From assembly GCF_000025325.1 (NCBI RefSeq), contig NC_013743.1, forward strand, positions 1,240,001-1,304,000: a stretch of DNA of 64,000 bases, in the 5' to 3' direction. The notes beneath the pieces are model-generated. The model saw nothing but the letters and a program-made list of their open reading frames with translations, made no database searches and had not been told where the DNA came from. A program made the translations under genes and the position numbers. This DNA comes from Haloterrigena turkmenica DSM 5511 (GTDB lineage Archaea > Halobacteriota > Halobacteria > Halobacteriales > Natrialbaceae). Of the stretch, positions 59,486 through 64,000 are shown piece after piece. Position 1 is the stretch's first letter; every line of letters starts with the position of its first letter.

Positions 59486-59827
59486 ACTCTTGGAACTAGA
59501 TCGCCGGATATTGCTATGTACGTACGGGGAGTTCACAGACCGGCCCCTTCAAGCGGAAGACGACGATCCGTCTTGGCAACGACGTTCCGTGGGGTAGCGG
59601 CCGTAACGAGCGAGGTAGGGCTCGGACATCGTTCTGACTCCGCGAGCAGCTTCGTTGCGCTTGCTGACCGAGAAGTCCGTACACCCGTTCCAGCGGGCTT
59701 GCTGGTCTCGGCAGTGGCGATGGGGCGCGTCACAGGGGGCGGGTGCAGCCACTGGTGAAGGCGGACAGCGCCGCCACTGCCGGCAGCCGTCGCAGGCTAG
59801 TGGCCGCAGCGACGTAGTTCCAAGAGT
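59486..59827. mobile_element. MITE-like 342-bp element with 13-bp terminal inverted repeats
   Basis: ACTCTTGGAACTA at 59486-59498 and its exact reverse complement TAGTTCCAAGAGT at 59815-59827 bound a segment with no convincing gene. Flanking bases (tacct left, ccccag right) do not show a clear target-site duplication. The interior has short frames on both strands without recognisable families. It could be a deleted insertion sequence. It lies between a small-gene remnant and the tnpB element, in a region rich in mobile DNA. Confidence 0.5.
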
Positions 59828-60039
59828 CCCCAGCAGAGAAGCGCCCAGTGAAATCGCAATCCAGACGCTTCCGGAGACTCTACGGCTACCTCGACGACCA
59901 TCCTAATACGGATGGTGCTAACTATTATTTCCGATAGCTATAGAATATGAATGGAAGTCCAAAGTCGATCACACTTACCGAAACTCTCGTCAAACGGATG
60001 GACTAGTCCCGACGCTAGTACTAGTATTCTGTACTCGCT

Positions 60040-60290
60040 ATCGGTGACATCCTCCTCGCCGGAAACCGAGAGGGAGCGAAGCTCCCTCAAGCAGTCGGGC
60101 GTAGCCCGACGACGGCAAGGCTTCCCACACAGTAAGAATACCGGGCTTGCCGGTAAGGTTTTAAGACCGATCATCTCCAAGCGTCATTTGCGTAGGTGTG
60201 CTCGGCTTGGGTGGTCTTACGGCGGTGTCACTACCGCTCCCATCCCGAGGCGAGTCATTGCGTTCCGATTTCCAAGGAACGCTCTCTCCC
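60040..60290 (-). ncRNA. Expected omega RNA / right end of the tnpB element
   Basis: TnpB works with an RNA made from the 3' end of its own gene and the right end of the element. The bases after the tnpB stop (60161-60163) contain three hairpins: CCGG-based at about 60140-60154, GTCGGGC-gta-GCCCGAC at 60094-60110 and GAGGGAGC-gaa-GCTCCCTC at 60070-60088. The guide would be taken from DNA beyond the end, near or below 60060. The exact boundary cannot be fixed from one copy. Confidence 0.5.
60070..60115. repeat. Paired-hairpin module downstream of tnpB
   Basis: Hairpin GAGGGAGC-gaa-GCTCCCTC (60070-60088), spacer aagca, hairpin GTCGGGC-gta-GCCCGAC (60094-60110), then gacgg. This has the same order, 3-nt loops, spacer and flank as the element inside the aldehyde dehydrogenase gene at 16073-16117. 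It is the only one of the three copies that sits outside a protein-coding gene. Confidence 0.7.
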
Positions 60291-61390
60291 CACGGGTCAA
60301 CCCTCTGAGCGATGCTTGCAGCTGCACTGATATCCGCTTGGAACGTCGAGACGCGACAGTGGTCGTTCGTACACCGAAGTTCTGCTTGCGTACTTCGCTT
60401 TCCGATGTGACTACACTCGTGGCACGTCTGAGACGTGTAACGCGGACTCACGTATTCGACCGGGATACCGACGTCTCTCGCTTTGTCCTCAACACGGCCC
60501 TGAAGCCGTGCAAAGGCCCACGCGTGGAGTCGCCGGTTCATGTACTTCCCGTAGTCCAAGTTCTCACGGATGTACGTCAGATTCTCCATCACGATCATCG
60601 GGTTCTCGAAAGTGCCAGCGTATTCGACGACCTCGCAACTGGCCTTCTCGAGGATATCCGTAAGCGCGTTTTGGTAGTAGTCGAACCGTTCATCAATGCG
60701 CCATTCAGCATCACGTTCTTGTAGTCGCTGAAGCGTGGTCGACATTTCCTTTCGGAGGTGTTTTGTACGCTTACCACTCCAGAGAACGGGTCTTGTCGGT
60801 GTACCGCGCTTAAGGCCACAGGCCGTGATCAGCGCAGTCTCACCGATATCAAGCCCGACTGGTGTGGTGTCACCGTCTACCGTCGGTTCTTCAACCGGGT
60901 ACTCGACGGTAACGTGAAGTGCCCAGTTCTTCCGGTTCTTCTGGAGTTGAATCTGTCCAGCCTTGACGTCCTCGTTGAGGAGATCGTGCCAGAGGTCTTC
61001 TTGCTCCGGGTTAATCCGAAGCGGAATCCAGAAGTTCGTCCCTCGTCCCGGTCGCGGTGCCCACCACGTGAATTCGTGCTCACGTTCGCTCGAGTAGTCG
61101 AACCTCGCGGCCTGATTTGTGAGCCGGAGCGGGTGTTCATCGTCTAACTCACGGGCGTTATATGTTTTCCGGAGCTTCGGGATGTAGCTGCATAGTGCAG
61201 CCTTCGCTTGGTATGGAAGATCGAACGGCGTCACTACTTCAGAGACACCGTTCATCGTATCCGCACCAGAGTCGAACGCGTCTTGCAGCGCCTCACGGTA
61301 TGTTTTGAGAGTATCTTGTAACTTCTCCTCTTTGTGGGCTGTCGGCGAGACAAGCGTCGCTTCGAGCGTCTTATTCGCTGTAGTAGACAT
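60161..61390 (-). CDS. tnpB: TnpB, RNA-guided nuclease of an IS200/IS605-type element
   Basis: The 409-residue protein has an N-terminal helical/WED-like region, a RuvC domain with catalytic aspartate in VGLDIGETALIT near 180, glutamate in VMENLTYIRENLDYGKYMNR near 270 and final aspartate in TFQADISAAASIAQR near 352. It also has a zinc finger CHEC...CTNDHC near 320-340. All catalytic residues are present, so it looks functional. The start ATG overlaps the tnpA stop by one base (TAATG), the usual order. TnpB cleaves DNA with an omega RNA and helps the element persist; without an intact TnpA this copy cannot move on its own. Confidence 0.93.
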   Translation of the reverse strand: MSTTANKTLEATLVSPTAHKEEKLQDTLKTYREALQDAFDSGADTMNGVSEVVTPFDLPYQAKAALCSYIPKLRKTYNARELDDEHPLRLTNQAARFDYSSEREHEFTWWAPRPGRGTNFWIPLRINPEQEDLWHDLLNEDVKAGQIQLQKNRKNWALHVTVEYPVEEPTVDGDTTPVGLDIGETALITACGLKRGTPTRPVLWSGKRTKHLRKEMSTTLQRLQERDAEWRIDERFDYYQNALTDILEKASCEVVEYAGTFENPMIVMENLTYIRENLDYGKYMNRRLHAWAFARLQGRVEDKARDVGIPVEYVSPRYTSQTCHECSHIGKRSTQAELRCTNDHCRVSTFQADISAAASIAQRVDPWGESVPWKSERNDSPRDGSGSDTAVRPPKPSTPTQMTLGDDRS

Positions 61391-61500
61391 TACTGGTTCT
61401 CAATATAATCCATGAGAACGTCGATACTCACTTACCCGGTCGTTGCGAGGAAGTATCCTGGTTGCCAGAACGAATCCTCGAGCGGCTGTTTCACTTCGGG
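61390..61500 (-). pseudogene. tnpA: C-terminal remnant of TnpA (Y1 transposase) with an internal stop
   Basis: Directly before tnpB the reverse strand reads PEVKQPLEDSFWQPGYFLAT, then TG, a TAA, then VSIDVLMDYIENQ and the terminal TAA that overlaps the tnpB start. FWQPGYFxATxGxVSxDxxxxYIENQ is the C-terminus of IS200/IS605 TnpA. The internal TAA replaces a codon that is usually glutamine or asparagine. The catalytic HUH and tyrosine part is absent upstream of about 61510. The element therefore survives only as tnpB plus ends. Confidence 0.8.
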
Positions 61501-61542
61501 TACTCGCTACGAACCTTTCGTCGGCCACCGGTGGTTCGTTGG

Positions 61543-61947
61543 TCATGGCGGACCTCCTTCTGTCGGTGGGCTAACCGCTCTGCTCTGCAGTTCCGTGAGA
61601 CACTGGCGGTGGGTCCGCGCTGTCGGTAGCGTGATCGTCCCGAGACGGCCCCCGACGAGCACCTCCGTCACGCCGAGCGTCGGCGAGCGGATCCTAGCGG
61701 GCGCACATCCGAGACAGTACAGCCTCAACACGACCCAATCCGCGGCGTCGGTACAGCGATACGCGTACGCGAACACGATATCGGTCTCGTGGAGCGCCTC
61801 GCCACAGCCGATACAGACGGCGCCGTTCGAGCGGGGTCCAACGGGGTGGCCGGCTAACACCGCCTCCGGAGATGCGATGACCGTAGGCTTGTCGTCGCGG
61901 ACGCTGTCCCTTGGCGCCTGGTGCCGACAGCTATCGTCACCGGGCAT
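61543..61947 (-). CDS. Zinc-binding small protein of a haloarchaeal mobile-gene operon
   Basis: The 134-residue protein has two CxxC pairs, CIGC near residue 45 and CLGC near 78, around AYAYRCTDAADWVVLRLYCL. The ends are low in structure. Similar cysteine-pair proteins are common next to haloarchaeal proviruses and integrated elements. Its start overlaps the upstream gene by 11 bp, and its stop overlaps an ATG at 61544-61546 (ATGA). The frame from that ATG (MTNEPPVADERFVAS) runs straight into the TnpA remnant, so a third gene of this operon was probably cut by the IS element. Confidence 0.6.
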   Translation of the reverse strand: MPGDDSCRHQAPRDSVRDDKPTVIASPEAVLAGHPVGPRSNGAVCIGCGEALHETDIVFAYAYRCTDAADWVVLRLYCLGCAPARIRSPTLGVTEVLVGGRLGTITLPTARTHRQCLTELQSRAVSPPTEGGPP

Positions 61948-62086
61948 CGATCCTGGCCTCCAGGTGACGTGCCGCGTTGAAGCACGCGAAACAGGGGAGT
62001 CCGTCCCCCGTCGGGCCGTTACACCAGTCGTGATCGCACGGTTCGTTCACGGAATGTCTTTTATCGGTCGAATTCGTAGTTCTCAT
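61937..62086 (-). CDS. 49-residue zinc-finger microprotein
   Basis: The short frame starts at the ATG at 62084-62086: MRTTNSTDKRHSVNEPCDHD, then WCNGPTGDGLPCFACFNAAR. The residues CDHDWC near 17-22 and CFAC near 32-35 make a C-H-C-C-type zinc site. It overlaps the next gene (ATG at 61945-61947) by 11 bp and the two are co-transcribed. It is too short for routine gene finders. Its role is unknown; such proteins are abundant in archaeal viral and plasmid regions. Confidence 0.65.
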   Translation of the reverse strand: MRTTNSTDKRHSVNEPCDHDWCNGPTGDGLPCFACFNAARHLEARIDAR

Positions 62087-62100
62087 TGCTTCTCACTCCC

Positions 62101-62163
62101 GAGAAGCGCGGTTCGGTGTGCCAGCACCGAGCCACTGTCTTTCCGTGGCACTTCGCGCTTCTC
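62101..62163. other. Three-way-junction-like inverted repeat
   Basis: GAGAAGCGCG (62101-62110) and CGCGCTTCTC (62154-62163) are perfect complements. Inside them, GTTCGGTG (62111-62118) pairs with CACCGAGC (62125-62132) with one G-T wobble, and CCAC (62132-62135) with GTGG (62145-62148). A 31-codon frame (62083-62178, GTG start) overlaps it and may not be a gene. It could be an RNA structure at the head of the small-gene operon or a DNA recombination site. Confidence 0.4.
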
Positions 62164-62194
62164 TAAAAGGATCTTCACCAGCCAGCACTATATA

Positions 62195-62219
62195 GCTTTG
62201 TAAAGCAAAGTAGAAAGCA
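62195..62219. promoter_or_regulatory. Repeat-rich divergent operator candidate
   Basis: GCTTT-gt-AAAGC (62195-62206) is a short palindrome and AAAGCAAA is repeated directly twice (from 62202 and from about 62213). The block lies next to a TATATA stretch at 62189-62194 between the divergent small-gene operon and the winged-helix gene. It is a plausible binding site for the protein encoded at 62290. Confidence 0.4.
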
Positions 62220-62289
62220 AATTGCAGACGAAGGTGAATTACGAAGGATATTCTACTATGGGGGACGGACGTGAAGTATGGCCTAAGAT

Positions 62290-62526
62290 ATGGTCAATGA
62301 GCGATATGAACCAACTGAGAACGACGAGCGCGTTTTGAACGCGCTGAAACAAGGGCGTGACAACAACGATCCGTGGGGCCGGGCGAATCCACGATGGTTG
62401 ATCGACGAAACCGGCCTTGAGAAAGGCAACATCGAGTTTTCCCTCCGGAGTCTTCGCGATGCCGGCTGGATCAAACGTGTCTCACGCGGACTCTACGAGT
62501 TCGTCGAGGATCCCCGCGACGCCTAA
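62290..62526 (+). CDS. Winged-helix regulator of provirus type
   Basis: The 78-residue protein begins MVNERYEPTENDERVLNALK and contains PRWLIDETGLEKGNIEFSLR and SLRDAGWIKRVSRGLYEFVE. The pattern of an HTH in which the first helix starts DERVLxAL and the wing reads RGLYEF is widespread among haloarchaeal virus and provirus genes. It is divergent from the zinc-protein operon. Likely a repressor of the element. Confidence 0.78.
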   Translation: MVNERYEPTENDERVLNALKQGRDNNDPWGRANPRWLIDETGLEKGNIEFSLRSLRDAGWIKRVSRGLYEFVEDPRDA

Positions 62527-62688
62527 GACGGCGGTCGGGCAGGGGCCGCGGCCCTACGACCATGCGCTTGGCGGGCCCGGCACCCAGCCCTCACAGGCGC
62601 CGAGGTGGGACCGGGGTCGCCGCCAGCCGACGTGGCTCAGACTGTGTGCAATCGACAGCACCGCAGTCGCGCCCAGGCAACGACGTGC

Positions 62689-64000
62689 CTACCGCCCGGC
62701 GACACCCATACAGGCGTAGCGCAGCGCGTCGAGGCAGTGATCCTCGGCGACCGCCTTACCGACGTGGGCTTCCTTGTAGCCGAGGAACTCCCGGATCAGG
62801 TGCTGGCAGCGATCAGACACGAGGAGGCCGACTGCGGGCTGCTCGGTAGTCGAGGACTCGGAATTGCCTGTCTCACCCGCACGCCGGGTTTCCCCGTTTG
62901 ACGACGACACATACGTCGAGTTCGGCATCCCGCCGATGGTCATGATCACCTTCTCTGTGGTGCCCACGTCTAAATTCCCGTCGGCCTCGAGGCGTTTCCG
63001 GACTTCGGCGATCCCCTCGTCGATGTCCTTCGTCGCAGCCTCGGCGCGGTAGCCGGCGCGGCGGAATTTGTCGATATGCCCGGGTTCATGATCGCAGTAA
63101 ACCGACCCGGAGGGCTTGCCGGTCGCCTCGAGCCAGGCGATCGCGTCCTCGACGTGCGATTCGGATTCGTAAAACTCGTCGAGGACGACCAGCTGATCGC
63201 GCGGCGTTTTCCCGACTTCCAACAGGATCCGCGGATCGTTCCAGCCGTGGTCGTAGCCGTAGACTCGCCAGTCGGCGATGACGCGGTCGGTGGCCGCAGC
63301 GTGGGGGATGACGTGGGTGTCACGGCTGAACTTCGTATAGACCAGCCCCTGGGCAGCCGCAAACCCACCCCGCAGCGCTTGAGCCTCGCGGTCGGTGTCG
63401 CCGAACTGGCGCTCGTAGCGCTCGCGCGTGCCGGCGTCGAGATAGGGGTTGTCGAGCGTCGACGCCCGCACGAGCTCGATCGCGAGCCCGATCGGGTCGC
63501 CGGTCGAATCCTGGCGCTGTTCGAGGATTTCCCAGGCGTCGTTGTAGCCGTTCCCGGTGAGCGTCCAGCATTGGACCTTCGGCCCGGCGACCCCGCGCAA
63601 CCGCCCGCCCAGCATCTCCAACAGATCGTGGAGGTCGGTCTCGTAATGGCTGGGCTCGTCGAGCCAGATGGCGCCGAACTCATCGCCGGCGTACCGGTTC
63701 CAGCTGTCGGCCGCCCCGAGGACGATCACGGAGCCGTTGGTCAGCGTCAGCCGATGGGCGCCGCGATTGAAGTCGGCGACGATCGGCGAACTCTCGGGGC
63801 CGTTGATCGTCCCGGTCCGGAGCGCGGTCCGGGCGCCGGGCAGTTGTTCACAGAGGATACGGAACGTGCTGTCGCGGGCCTTGGTGAAGTCGACGCCCAT
63901 CGCCAGAAACCGGCTGTCGGGATGGGCCAGCGCCTGGGCGAGCAGCCAGCGGGCGCCGAGGATGGACTTCCCGCTGCCATACCCCGCGAGGAAGGCGACG
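62689..64000 (-). CDS. Terminase large subunit (5' end outside the window)
   Basis: The frame enters from the window edge reading VAFLAGYGSGKSILGARWLL, which carries Walker A GYGSGKS, then continues 403 residues past an internal Met. FGAIWLDEPSHYETDLHDLL holds the Walker B DE near 80 of that part, and WTLTGNGYNDAWE is the coupling segment. The nuclease half shows GYDHGWNDPRILLEVG and VVLDEFYESESHVEDAI, then VYCDHEPGHIDKFRRAGYRA and DHCLDALRYACMG. This is the packaging ATPase-nuclease of head-tailed (HK97-type) archaeal viruses. A portal gene does not follow at 62689, so this provirus is rearranged or incomplete here. Confidence 0.88.
   Translation of the reverse strand, partial: VAFLAGYGSGKSILGARWLLAQALAHPDSRFLAMGVDFTKARDSTFRILCEQLPGARTALRTGTINGPESSPIVADFNRGAHRLTLTNGSVIVLGAADSWNRYAGDEFGAIWLDEPSHYETDLHDLLEMLGGRLRGVAGPKVQCWTLTGNGYNDAWEILEQRQDSTGDPIGLAIELVRASTLDNPYLDAGTRERYERQFGDTDREAQALRGGFAAAQGLVYTKFSRDTHVIPHAAATDRVIADWRVYGYDHGWNDPRILLEVGKTPRDQLVVLDEFYESESHVEDAIAWLEATGKPSGSVYCDHEPGHIDKFRRAGYRAEAATKDIDEGIAEVRKRLEADGNLDVGTTEKVIMTIGGMPNSTYVSSSNGETRRAGETGNSESSTTEQPAVGLLVSDRCQHLIREFLGYKEAHVGKAVAEDHCLDALRYACMGVAGR

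Noticed and set aside
59396-59758. Frames inside the MITE-like element
   Set aside because: No transposase motif in any frame; they are opposed to one another and low in acidic residues.
62083-62178. 31-codon GTG-started frame ahead of the zinc-microprotein operon
   Set aside because: It overlaps the structured inverted repeat and has no recognisable feature; it could be real only if the ATGA coupling to the next gene is confirmed.
1-64000. CRISPR arrays, tRNA and rRNA genes
   Set aside because: No regularly spaced direct repeats and no tRNA cloverleaf or rRNA segments were found when reading both strands.

Overview
The window is chromosomal DNA of an extremely halophilic archaeon, most likely of the Natrialba/Natrinema/Haloterrigena type. 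Coding DNA is GC-rich with codon third positions dominated by G and C. Proteins are strongly acidic. Haloarchaea-specific families are present (bacterio-opsin-activator-type HTH, HalOD1, DUF1616, DUF7519-like, many small CxxC zinc proteins), and promoters are TATA-type and often leaderless. No rRNA, tRNA or CRISPR array was found. The genus is an inference; no search was run.

Layout. 0-19 kb is mostly core genome: a partial HTH regulator, an RnfC-like protein, a two-RCK potassium channel, an F420-dependent oxidoreductase and a remnant of a second copy, a GNAT enzyme, a metallophosphoesterase, an ABC-2 exporter, a flavin-type oxidase, DUF420, DnaJ-domain and HalOD1 proteins, a bacterial-type leucyl-tRNA synthetase, an aldehyde dehydrogenase and a GlmU-type sugar nucleotidyltransferase. 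19.3-30.5 kb is a membrane-associated MoxR/DUF58/DUF4350/DUF4129 cluster in three divergent blocks, followed by a winged-helix protein and a DUF1616 protein. 30.6-33.8 kb is a MacB/LolCDE-type ABC transporter operon.

36.9-55.1 kb is a surface-glycan island: WbqC-like and polysaccharide-deacetylase-like proteins, five NAD-dependent sugar epimerase/dehydratases (one resembling UDP-sulfoquinovose synthase SQD1/Agl3), a GlmU-GlmS pair supplying UDP-amino sugar precursors, a DUF2304-GT2 glycosyltransferase, a GT4 glycosyltransferase, a flippase-like membrane protein and a large polytopic protein. Its right part (about 50.3-55.1 kb) is visibly AT-richer, and the shift begins inside the GT2 gene, which points to replacement by recombination.

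55-64 kb is accessory DNA: two DUF457-type membrane proteins, a frameshifted glycosyltransferase remnant, a MITE-like 342-bp inverted-repeat element, an IS200/IS605-type element with an intact TnpB and only a stop-interrupted tail of TnpA, a small-gene operon of zinc proteins, a winged-helix regulator and a provirus-type terminase large subunit that runs off the window.

The observation most worth following is a roughly 50-nt paired-hairpin module with 3-nt loops. It lies at the 3' end of tnpB, where the omega RNA/right end is expected, and a closely similar copy with a compensatory base-pair change is inserted in frame near the N-terminus of the aldehyde dehydrogenase. A third insert of the same architecture but different sequence sits in frame at the edge of the LeuRS editing domain. 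This suggests small TnpB-element-derived modules that spread into protein-coding genes. Clusters of the tetranucleotide CTAG, normally rare in haloarchaea, are a second unexplained signal.
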